Source: an uncultured Eubacteriaceae bacterium
GTDB lineage: Bacteria; Bacillota; Clostridia; Eubacteriales; Eubacteriaceae
Reading direction: 5' to 3'
NCBI GenBank assembly: GCA_947630385.1
Contig: CANRHG010000134.1
Coordinates: forward strand, 1-5,341
DNA: 5,341 nt
Both the position numbers and the translations under genes were made by a program. Shown here piece after piece: positions 1 to 5,341 of the stretch. Numbering within the stretch: the stretch's first letter is position 1; each line of letters begins with the position of its first letter. The notes beneath the pieces are model-generated. The model saw nothing but the letters and a program-made list of their open reading frames with translations. It searched no databases and was not told the DNA's origin.

Positions 1-1134
1 CCCGTAGGCGACCTTGTTCGAGGCGTCTTCCCAGACTTCACCGATTAAAACCGAGTCCGGCTTTTCGAGCTGCATGGCGGACTTGATCCCGACGATAAAC
101 TCGTCGGTCAGCTCGTCCGCTACGTCGAGCCTCCAGCCGTCGGCCCCGAGGCGCAGCCATTTTCTTATGACCGAGTTGTCCCCGGCGTAGACGAAGTGTT
201 GGTAGCTGCTGTTGTTTTTGTCCATGCTCGGCATCGACGGGATCCCCCACCAGGATTCGTAGACGTTCGGGTAGTCGGTGAAATTGTACCACTTCACGAA
301 CGGGCTGTTCTCGTCGTTGTAAGCTCCACCCGGGCCGAAACGGCCGTAGCGGTTAAAGTAGACGCTGTCGTCTCCGGTGTGGTTAAAGACGCCGTCGAGG
401 ATCACGTGCATGCCGCGCTTTTTGGCCTCTTCGCACAGTTTTTTAAAGTCCGAAAGTTCCCCGAACTCCGGCGCGATCCGGTGGTAGTCGGCCGTGTCAT
501 ACTTGTGATTGCTCATGGCAAGAAAAATCGGATTTAAATAAAGGATCGTCGCGCCGAGGTTTTTGATGTAGTCGAGTTTTTCGGTGATCCCGGCCAGGTT
601 CCCGCCGTAAAAGTCCCAGTATTCGATCGAGCCGTCGGGTCCCCTGAAGTAGTGGGGCTTGTCGGACCAGTTGCCGTGGAGAACGCTTTTAGGGAAGTAG
701 GTGCCTTCGTAGTCGCCCTTGTAGAAACGGTCCGGAAAGATCTGGTAGATCACCCCTTCTTTGTACCAGTCGGGAACTTTACGGGCCGGGTCGTAGACCG
801 TGATCTGATAGGGGACGTTGCCGAACAGGTCGACCTGTCCCTCGCCGCCAAGCCCGTCGGGGCCGGTACGGTAAGTGTAGGTCTGTCCGAAGTAGTCGAA
901 CGTGAACTCGTACCACAAAAGCCCTGTAGTCGAAGGCATCTGGATCGTAACTTCGTAGATATCTTTATTTATGCGCTTCATAGGATAGGTGTTTTCGCTG
1001 TCGCGAAAGCGCGTGTGAAGCGAGATGTTTTCCACTTCAGAACTCTTTACCCGAAAAGTAGCGTAACTCCCCATCGGGAGCGCTCCGAAAGGGTCTTTGT
1101 AAAATGTGTCCCAGGAATCGTGTTTAAAATACAT
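1..1134 (-). CDS. GH13 alpha-glucan hydrolase, neopullulanase/amylopullulanase-like (C-terminus cut by window edge)
   Basis: The frame is open from the ATG at 1134 to the left edge: 378 residues, with the C-terminal part missing. Residues 1-115 look like the beta-sandwich N-terminal domain of neopullulanase-type enzymes (motif HDSWDTFYKDPFGALP near the start). The GH13 barrel begins around 123 with WYKEGVIYQIFPDRF. Region I is DGVFNH (247-252). Region II is GWRLDVADE, with D337 the expected nucleophile. Region III is GEVWEDA, with E366 the expected acid/base. The third catalytic Asp would lie beyond the edge. The family hydrolyses alpha-1,4 and sometimes alpha-1,6 bonds in glycogen, pullulan or dextrins; exact specificity cannot be read from this portion. 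No signal peptide is visible, so a cytoplasmic role in glycogen or dextrin breakdown is inferred. It follows glgA by 20 bases, with a terminator-like hairpin between them and no Shine-Dalgarno before this ATG. Met21 (1072-1074) is a possible alternative start, but the conserved N-terminal motif before it favours Met1. Confidence 0.9.
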   Translation of the reverse strand, partial: MYFKHDSWDTFYKDPFGALPMGSYATFRVKSSEVENISLHTRFRDSENTYPMKRINKDIYEVTIQMPSTTGLLWYEFTFDYFGQTYTYRTGPDGLGGEGQVDLFGNVPYQITVYDPARKVPDWYKEGVIYQIFPDRFYKGDYEGTYFPKSVLHGNWSDKPHYFRGPDGSIEYWDFYGGNLAGITEKLDYIKNLGATILYLNPIFLAMSNHKYDTADYHRIAPEFGELSDFKKLCEEAKKRGMHVILDGVFNHTGDDSVYFNRYGRFGPGGAYNDENSPFVKWYNFTDYPNVYESWWGIPSMPSMDKNNSSYQHFVYAGDNSVIRKWLRLGADGWRLDVADELTDEFIVGIKSAMQLEKPDSVLIGEVWEDASNKVAYG

Positions 1135-1167
1135 AATAAAAAAGAAGGGCAGATCTAAAGTCTGCCC
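1135..1167 (-). terminator. Intrinsic terminator-like hairpin between glgA and the GH13 gene
   Basis: Read on the minus strand, a perfect 7-bp stem (GGGCAGA at 1167-1161 pairing with TCTGCCC at 1153-1147, five of seven pairs G-C) closes a 7-base loop. It is followed at once by TTCTTTTTTATT (1146-1135), so hairpin plus U-tract match the intrinsic terminator pattern. The 5' arm encodes the last residues of GlgA (Gly-Arg), and the TAG stop lies in the loop. The U-tract ends directly at the ATG of the next gene. Some read-through is needed unless the GH13 gene has its own promoter inside glgA. A ribosome finishing glgA would cover the 5' arm, so termination could depend on glgA translation; that is inference. 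Confidence 0.75.
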
Positions 1168-2585
1168 GTGATTTTCTTATACCAATAGAGGTAGGTCTGT
1201 GCCGATGACTTCCAGTTGTAGTGGGACTCAAAGGCGTTGTTGACCAACTCACGCCATTCTTTCTTGTGGTCGTAGTACATGTTGACGGCCTTTTGGATCG
1301 TGTAGAGCATATCGTGGGCGTTGTAGGTCTTAAAGCTAAAGCCGTTGCCTTCGCCCGTTTCGGGGTTGAAGTACTGGATCGAGTCTTTAAGCCCACCGGT
1401 TTCGCGAACGATCGGGATCGTCCCGTAGCGCAGCGCGATCATCTGGGTCAGTCCACAGGGTTCAAACTTTGAAGGAACTAGGAACATGTCGCTAGCGGCG
1501 TAGATCTTGTGCGAGAGTTCTTCGTTGAACTGGATGAGTGCCCGCATCTTGTCGGGATAGGCCGCGGCTATTTCCTTTAGGCGGTTTTCGTATTCCTTAT
1601 CACCCGTTCCGAGAACGACGAGCTGGATGTCCATCTGAAGGATGTCGTGGATCACGCCGAGAAGCAGATCGATCCCCTTTTGGTCGACCAGGCGGGTGAT
1701 CACGGCGATCATCGGAACGTTCGGGCGAATCGGTAGCCCCAGCTCTTCCTGGAGTTTTTCCTTGTTTTCGGTCTTTTTACGCAGCGAGCGCGTGTAATTC
1801 TCGTACAGCGCCTTGTCCGTCTGCGGGTTGTAGACCGATTCGTCGATCCCGTTTAAGATCCCGTGCAGTTTCCAGTCGATGTCTCTGGCTACGCCGTCGA
1901 GGCCCTCGCCGTAGTACGGATCTTTGATCTCTTCGGCGTAGGTGGGGCTGACCGTCGTGACGAGGTCGGCTGTGTACATCGCGGCCTTCATGAAGTTGAC
2001 GTCGCGGTAGTATTCCATCTGGGCCGGGAAATAGTCGAGATTTAGGATCGTCTTTACGTCGTCGAACCCGTACTGTCCCTGATACTTGATGTTGTGGATC
2101 GTGTAGCAGGTCTTGGTGTTCGTATAGTGCCAGGCGTATTGTTCCTTGAGCAAAAACGGCACCAGCGCCGTCTGCCAGTCGTTGGCGTGGATCACGTCCG
2201 GATAAAAATCGATGTAGGGGATGCACTCGAGCACCGCCCTGGAAAAGAAGATAAAGCGTTCCGCGTCGTCGTAAAACCCGTACAGGGCCGGGCGTTTGAA
2301 GTAGTGTTCGTTGTCGACAAAATAATAGGTGATGCCGTCGAAATCGTACTTGAAAAGCCCACAGTACTGGTTTTCGTTTCCGATTTTTATCCAAAAATTC
2401 GTCAGGTACTCGAAGTCCTTGACGTAGTCCCAGGGGATCGTCTCGTATTTCGGGAGGATGACCCGGGCATCGACTTCCTTTTTCGGGAAGGCTTGTGGAA
2501 GGGCTCCCACGACGTCTCCCAGTCCGCCACTTTTGGCGAACGGGAAACATTCCGAGGAAGCGAATAATACTTTTAGTTTATCCAT
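1155..2585 (-). CDS. glgA: Glycogen synthase (ADP-glucose-dependent, GT5)
   Basis: GlgA transfers glucose from ADP-glucose to the non-reducing end of an alpha-1,4-glucan in the cytoplasm. The 476-residue protein is full length for bacterial GlgA. The N-terminal Rossmann domain opens with KVLFASSECFPFAKSGGL, carrying the K-x-G-G-L substrate-binding motif (K18-L22). HANDWQTAL (133-141) holds the conserved active-site His133. NGIDESVYNP (245-254) leads into the C-terminal domain. TRLVDQKG (297-304) supplies the conserved Arg298 and Lys303 that contact the nucleotide-sugar phosphates in this family. FEPCGLTQ (374-381) includes the conserved Glu375, followed by the TGGL loop (396-399). The start is four bases after the glgD stop, with no recognisable Shine-Dalgarno, so translation is probably coupled to glgD. 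The start is well supported because homologues begin just before K-V-L-F. The stop is TAG, inside a terminator-like hairpin. ADP-glucose preference is inferred from adjacency to glgC/glgD. Confidence 0.97.
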   Translation of the reverse strand: MDKLKVLFASSECFPFAKSGGLGDVVGALPQAFPKKEVDARVILPKYETIPWDYVKDFEYLTNFWIKIGNENQYCGLFKYDFDGITYYFVDNEHYFKRPALYGFYDDAERFIFFSRAVLECIPYIDFYPDVIHANDWQTALVPFLLKEQYAWHYTNTKTCYTIHNIKYQGQYGFDDVKTILNLDYFPAQMEYYRDVNFMKAAMYTADLVTTVSPTYAEEIKDPYYGEGLDGVARDIDWKLHGILNGIDESVYNPQTDKALYENYTRSLRKKTENKEKLQEELGLPIRPNVPMIAVITRLVDQKGIDLLLGVIHDILQMDIQLVVLGTGDKEYENRLKEIAAAYPDKMRALIQFNEELSHKIYAASDMFLVPSKFEPCGLTQMIALRYGTIPIVRETGGLKDSIQYFNPETGEGNGFSFKTYNAHDMLYTIQKAVNMYYDHKKEWRELVNNAFESHYNWKSSAQTYLYWYKKITGRL

Positions 2586-2589
2586 AAAT

Positions 2590-3702
2590 TTAAATTGTCG
2601 TCGCTTTAGACAGGATGATCGGTTCTTCGACGGTTCCGATCAGACTTGTATTGTCTCGCACCGTGACTTCTTTGTCAAAGATCACGTGGTCTAAAGTGAC
2701 GTTTTTGCCGATGTGACATTTTTGCATCATGATCGAGTTGCTGATCTTGGAACCTTCTTCGATCTCGACTTCCCTGAAGGCGATCGAGTGGTTGATTTCG
2801 CCGTCGATGTAGCCGCCCGAACCCACGATGCAGTCTTCGATGTGGCTGTTGAGCCCATAACGCGTCGGATGGTTGTCCTTGATCTTGGTATAGACCGGCG
2901 CTTCGGTCAAGAAGAGTTCCTTGAGCACGTCGTAGTCGAGCAGATCCATGTTGGCGTTGTAGTAATGGTTGATGTCAAAGACCCGGTTGAAATAGCCTTC
3001 TAGTTCATACCCATAGATCTTCAGGCTATCAACGTTGTCCATTAAAATGCGCATCAAATCGTATTCTTCGCTCTTTTCGCTGGTCTTGATCAGTTTTAGC
3101 AGCGTATCCTTGCTTACGATCATCATGTCGGCGTATTTTTTAGACGTCTTCTTGTCGTTGGCGTAGTCGATGGCCGTCACGCGGTGGCCTTCGGTCGTCA
3201 GGAACACGTCGGTGTTTAGCGTGGTCGCCGATGGGCTTTCGGCGCGGTAGATCATGACGATGTCGGCGTCGTTCTTGTTAAAGACCTGTGCCGGAAGGTT
3301 AAAGTCGAAGGTCGTGACGATGTTGGAGGCGGCGATGATGACCTTGTCCTTGGTCGTTTTTTCGAAAAACGGCTTGTTTAGGATAAAGTCGAGCATGTTG
3401 ATCCTGTAGTCGCCTTCGATCTTGCGGTTGACCGACCCCGTAAGGATGGACAGGTCGTTGGTCTTGCGCGAAAGCAGCCATTCTTTCCCGGTCCCCAGGT
3501 GGTCGATCAGGGAGGAATAACGCACGGTCCCGATGACGCCGACTTTTACGACGCCGGAATTGACCATGTTTGAGAGGCTAAAATCGATCAGGCGGTAGCG
3601 GCCTCCGAACGGAAGCGTTCCGATCGTGCGATGACCCAGTAGGGGATTTAAGTTCGTATCGTCTCCGATAAGCGGGACGATGACGCCAAGGGTATCTTTC
3701 AT
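2590..3702 (-). CDS. glgD: Non-catalytic subunit of ADP-glucose pyrophosphorylase
   Basis: GlgD is the Firmicutes paralogue of GlgC that forms a hetero-oligomer with it and raises its activity while having little or none itself. The 370-residue protein keeps the GlgC fold: FGGRYRLIDFSLSN (32-45) matches GlgC almost exactly, ANMDLLD is shared, and the C-terminal third has the I/V-rich hexapeptide pattern of a left-handed beta-helix. The catalytic features are gone. The N-terminal G-G-x-G-x-R-L nucleotide loop is replaced by LIGDDTNLNPL (11-21), the catalytic Asp aligns with Asn127 (AASNIVTTFDF), and no E-K-P sugar-phosphate motif is visible. It starts 11 bases after the glgC stop with a strong Shine-Dalgarno that overlaps that stop, and ends 4 bases before glgA. 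This spacing predicts co-translation with GlgC. Confidence 0.96.
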   Translation of the reverse strand: MKDTLGVIVPLIGDDTNLNPLLGHRTIGTLPFGGRYRLIDFSLSNMVNSGVVKVGVIGTVRYSSLIDHLGTGKEWLLSRKTNDLSILTGSVNRKIEGDYRINMLDFILNKPFFEKTTKDKVIIAASNIVTTFDFNLPAQVFNKNDADIVMIYRAESPSATTLNTDVFLTTEGHRVTAIDYANDKKTSKKYADMMIVSKDTLLKLIKTSEKSEEYDLMRILMDNVDSLKIYGYELEGYFNRVFDINHYYNANMDLLDYDVLKELFLTEAPVYTKIKDNHPTRYGLNSHIEDCIVGSGGYIDGEINHSIAFREVEIEEGSKISNSIMMQKCHIGKNVTLDHVIFDKEVTVRDNTSLIGTVEEPIILSKATTI

Positions 3703-3707
3703 TTTTG

Positions 3708-3715
3708 TCTCCTTT
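3708..3715 (-). promoter_or_regulatory. Shine-Dalgarno of glgD overlapping the glgC stop codon
   Basis: The minus strand reads TAAAGGAGACAAAAATG. AAAGGAGA is a strong ribosome binding site, with six bases between GGAG and the ATG at 3702. The glgC stop TAA (3716-3714) supplies the first bases of the site. A ribosome ending glgC therefore stands on the glgD initiation region, which favours reinitiation and roughly balanced amounts of the two subunits. Confidence 0.85.
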
Positions 3716-4838
3716 ACGAGTTTAAAACGTGGATCTCGTCCGGATTATCGCTTTCGGAAGCGATGTAGCGGGCGTCCGCGGGAACTTTTGCGTACGATCC
3801 CACGATGCAGTTTTCGAGTACCGCCCCGTCTTCGATGACGGCCCCGGTGTGGACGATGCAGTTTTTGAGCACGACGTTTTTGTCGATGAAGATGTCCTGC
3901 GAGAGGATCGAGTGTTCGATCGTGCCGAAGACCACGCACCCGTCACAGATCAGGCTGTCGGTGACTTTGGCGCCCGAGCCGATAAACTGCGGGGAACGGC
4001 TGAAGTTGTTCGAGAAGAACGGCAGGTTCTTATCGTTGATGTTGAAATCGACCGAATCGTCGAGCAGGTCCATGTTGGCGTCGAAATAACTCTGGATCGT
4101 TCCGACGTCGCGCCAGTAGCCGCTAAAGGGGTAGGCAAAAATGCGCATGTCCTGGGCGTGCATGGTCGGGATGATGTTCATGCCGAAGTCGTGCTTGCTG
4201 TTGTCATCTTCCATATCCGCCAGGAGTTCTTCCCTCAAGATCTTCCAGTTGAAGACGTAGATCCCCATCGAGGCGAGATTGCTCTTGGGATTTTCCGGCT
4301 TTTCCTGGAAGCCGATGATGCGCATGTCGTCGTTGACTTCCACGAGCCCGAACCGGCTGGCGTCGTCCCACGGCACTTCCATGACCGCGATCGTCAGCTG
4401 GGCCTTTTTCTTTTTATGGTAGTCGATGAGTTTGGAATAATCCATCTGGTAGATGTGGTCGCCTGAGAGGATGAGCACGTATTCCGGATCGTAGCGGTCG
4501 ATGAAATCGATGTTCTGGGCGATCGCGTCGGCCGTCCCGGCGTACCAGCGGGCTCCTTTACGTCCTTCATAGGGCGGAAGGATGCTGACCCCATAACCGG
4601 GTTTGTCCAGCCCCCAGGCTCTTCCGTCGCTGATGTAGGAGTTAAGTACGTACGGACGGTACTGCGTGAGTACGCCCACGGTGTCGATTTCCGAGTTCAT
4701 CGCGTTACTGAGCGGGAAATCGATGATGCGGTACTTGCCTCCGAAAAGCACGGCAGGCTTGGCGTTGTTGAACGTAAGAGACCCAAGTCGAGAACCCTGT
4801 CCACCGGCTAGGAGCATAGCCACGGTTTCAGTTTTCAT
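3714..4838 (-). CDS. glgC: ADP-glucose pyrophosphorylase, catalytic subunit (glucose-1-phosphate adenylyltransferase)
   Basis: GlgC makes ADP-glucose and pyrophosphate from ATP and glucose-1-phosphate, the committed step of bacterial glycogen synthesis, in the cytoplasm. The 374-residue protein has a full set of family motifs. The nucleotide loop is LLAGGQGSRLGSLT (9-22). AKPAVLFGGKYRIIDF (26-41) includes Lys27, at the position of the effector-site Lys39 of E. coli GlgC. WYAGTADAI (98-106) binds ATP, LSGDHIYQMDY (124-134) has catalytic Asp127, and FQEKPENP (177-184) has Lys180, expected to bind glucose-1-phosphate. SGYWRDVGT ends the catalytic domain, and a left-handed beta-helix of isoleucine/valine repeats follows from about residue 280. 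The ATG is fixed by a TGGAGG ribosome binding site six bases upstream. A 57-base gap with promoter-like sequence separates it from glgP, and glgD follows after 11 bases. Effectors cannot be predicted with confidence from this sequence. Confidence 0.98.
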   Translation of the reverse strand: MKTETVAMLLAGGQGSRLGSLTFNNAKPAVLFGGKYRIIDFPLSNAMNSEIDTVGVLTQYRPYVLNSYISDGRAWGLDKPGYGVSILPPYEGRKGARWYAGTADAIAQNIDFIDRYDPEYVLILSGDHIYQMDYSKLIDYHKKKKAQLTIAVMEVPWDDASRFGLVEVNDDMRIIGFQEKPENPKSNLASMGIYVFNWKILREELLADMEDDNSKHDFGMNIIPTMHAQDMRIFAYPFSGYWRDVGTIQSYFDANMDLLDDSVDFNINDKNLPFFSNNFSRSPQFIGSGAKVTDSLICDGCVVFGTIEHSILSQDIFIDKNVVLKNCIVHTGAVIEDGAVLENCIVGSYAKVPADARYIASESDNPDEIHVLNS

Positions 4839-4844
4839 AGTTTG

Positions 4845-4850
4845 CCTCCA
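4845..4850 (-). promoter_or_regulatory. Shine-Dalgarno of glgC
   Basis: The minus strand reads TGGAGGCAAACTATG: a near-consensus TGGAGG six bases before the ATG at 4838. It confirms the start, which also places the nucleotide-binding loop at the usual distance from the N-terminus. Confidence 0.9.
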
Positions 4851-4865
4851 ATAGTTTTTATTAAT

Positions 4866-4871
4866 ATTGTA
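4866..4871 (-). promoter_or_regulatory. Possible -10 element of a promoter for glgC-glgD-glgA
   Basis: On the minus strand TACAAT differs from the sigma-A consensus TATAAT at one base. It lies in an A/T-rich gap, and a start site about seven bases downstream would give a leader of roughly 20 bases carrying the glgC ribosome binding site. The best -35 candidate, TTTAAT 16 bases upstream (4893-4888), matches TTGACA at only three of six positions, and there is no extended -10 TG. It would be weak or activator-dependent, or the genes may simply be read through from glgP. Confidence 0.35.
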
Positions 4872-4881
4872 TCGTTTACAT
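4867..4881 (-). promoter_or_regulatory. Candidate catabolite-responsive element (cre) upstream of glgC
   Basis: The minus strand reads ATGTAAACGATACAA. Against the CcpA-site consensus WTGNAANCGNWNNCW, nine of the ten specified positions match; only the last C differs (A here). Its ends also form TGTA-N5-TACA symmetry. It covers the -10-like TACAAT, a position where CcpA binding would be expected to repress. CcpA control of carbon-storage genes is plausible in Firmicutes, but one motif match in A/T-rich DNA is weak proof. Confidence 0.45.
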
Positions 4882-4886
4882 AAACG
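4873..4886. repeat. 14-bp perfect inverted repeat in the glgP-glgC gap
   Basis: CGTTTA and TAAACG flank a 2-base centre (CA on the plus strand), making a perfect short palindrome. It overlaps the cre-like site by nine bases and sits just upstream of the -10-like hexamer. It has few G-C pairs and no U-tract after it on either strand, so it does not look like a terminator. An operator for a dimeric regulator is possible; chance is also possible in such sequence. Confidence 0.4.
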
Positions 4887-4895
4887 GATTAAACA

Positions 4896-5341
4896 TTATT
4901 CGGTGAGTTTCCAGACGTTTTTCTTGTAGTCTTCGATGCTGCGGTCCGACGAGAAGATCCCGGAGTTGGCCGTGTTCATCAGGCTCATCTTGGCCCATTT
5001 TTCCTGGTCACGGTAGGCCTTGTCGACGTCTTCGTGGGCTCTTACGTAGTCGGCAAAGTCTTTTAGGACAAAGTAAGTATCCCCGCCCAGAAGGAGCGAG
5101 TCGTAGATCATGCGGAAGTCCCCGTAGGTCCCGTCGACGAGCTGGTTTAAGACCTTTTGCAGGCGCTCGTCGTTCTGGTAGACCTCATAGGCGTGGTAGC
5201 CGCCGTTTTGTTGGTAGTTGGCGACCTCTTTTTCGGTGAGCCCGAAGATAAAGATGTTGTCGTCGCCCACGGCTTCGCGGATCTCGATGTTGGCCCCGTC
5301 CATCGTACCGAGCGTGACCGCGCCGTTCATCATGAACTTCA
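4896..5341 (-). CDS. glgP: Glycogen/maltodextrin phosphorylase, C-terminal part (N-terminus cut by window edge)
   Basis: GlgP (GT35) uses pyridoxal phosphate and inorganic phosphate to release glucose-1-phosphate from the ends of alpha-1,4-glucans in the cytoplasm. About 147 C-terminal codons are visible. The open frame continues to the right edge beyond the first in-window ATG, so that ATG is internal. The edge reads (M)KFMMNGAVTLGTMDGANIEI, the phosphorylase signature. Its Lys, codon 5339-5337, is the position of the cofactor-binding Lys680 of rabbit muscle phosphorylase. Further family marks are DDNIFIFGLT, GDTYFVLKDFADYV, YRDQEKW and the near-terminal SGIFSSDRSI. The protein ends in KLTE with a TAA stop. 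The distance from the cofactor lysine to the end is near normal, so the C-terminus is intact. No terminator follows, so read-through into glgC is possible. Being first in this order, it puts breakdown and synthesis genes together. Confidence 0.96.
   Translation of the reverse strand, partial: KFMMNGAVTLGTMDGANIEIREAVGDDNIFIFGLTEKEVANYQQNGGYHAYEVYQNDERLQKVLNQLVDGTYGDFRMIYDSLLLGGDTYFVLKDFADYVRAHEDVDKAYRDQEKWAKMSLMNTANSGIFSSDRSIEDYKKNVWKLTE

Noticed and set aside
652..1158. Open frame of 168 codons on the plus strand opposite the GH13 gene
   Set aside because: The minus-strand frame here carries the GH13 catalytic motifs and continues to the window edge. The plus-strand frame has no ribosome site or known motif.
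1777..2550. Open frame of 257 codons on the minus strand within glgA in another frame
   Set aside because: Its product is Arg/Gln/His-rich low-quality sequence fully nested in glgA, a reading-frame shadow.
2932..4085. Nearly identical stretches encoding ANMDLLD in glgD and glgC, considered as a recombination repeat or recent duplication
   Set aside because: The match is confined to about 20 bases around a conserved family motif. The rest of the two genes is strongly diverged, so this is old paralogy, not a repeat.
3729..4466. Open frame of 245 codons on the plus strand opposite glgC
   Set aside because: It lies wholly antisense to a clearly functional glgC. Its translation is rich in Val, Asp and Arg with no recognisable motif, as expected when the sense strand rarely uses TTA, CTA or TCA codons.
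4873..4886. Palindrome after glgP considered as a glgP terminator
   Set aside because: The stem is short with two G-C pairs and a tiny loop, and the following bases on the minus strand are A-rich rather than a T-tract.
1..5341. tRNA, rRNA, CRISPR array, insertion sequence or riboswitch
   Set aside because: Coding sequence fills nearly the whole window, the longest gap is 57 bases, and no regular repeats, transposase motifs or structured leader are visible.

Overview
The window holds a compact glycogen (alpha-1,4-glucan) metabolism cluster, all on the minus strand, so transcription runs from high to low coordinates. In that order it contains: the C-terminal end of glycogen/maltodextrin phosphorylase (glgP, cut by the right edge); ADP-glucose pyrophosphorylase catalytic subunit (glgC); its catalytically degenerate partner (glgD); glycogen synthase (glgA); and the N-terminal 378 residues of a GH13 alpha-glucan hydrolase of the neopullulanase/amylopullulanase type, cut by the left edge. 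No stretch longer than 60 bases lacks a gene. I see no RNA gene, mobile element or CRISPR array.

The paired glgC-glgD arrangement is characteristic of Firmicutes (Bacillota). Strong AG-rich Shine-Dalgarno sequences before glgC and glgD, and a possible CcpA-type cre site, agree with this. Base composition looks intermediate and the standard genetic code fits (Trp is TGG, stops are TAA/TAG). Anything finer, such as an Erysipelotrichia-like or clostridial lineage, would be a guess from protein flavour only.

The genes form both arms of a storage cycle. GlgC, boosted by GlgD, makes ADP-glucose from glucose-1-phosphate and ATP. GlgA adds glucose to the growing alpha-1,4 chain. GlgP releases glucose-1-phosphate by phosphorolysis, and the GH13 enzyme would hydrolyse alpha-glucan or branched dextrins. 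A branching enzyme (GlgB) is not in the window and may lie outside it.

The most interesting non-coding content sits at the junctions. The 57-base glgP-glgC gap has a possible promoter, with a cre-like sequence overlapping a -10-like hexamer and a neighbouring perfect inverted repeat. The glgC stop codon is embedded in the glgD Shine-Dalgarno. glgA starts 4 bases after glgD with no visible Shine-Dalgarno. Between glgA and the GH13 gene lies a convincing intrinsic-terminator structure: its 5' arm is the end of the glgA coding sequence, the glgA stop is in its loop, and its U-tract runs directly into the GH13 ATG. This suggests stepwise tuning or attenuation of the last gene. The proteins themselves are recognisable, ordinary family members; I found no unknown system here.
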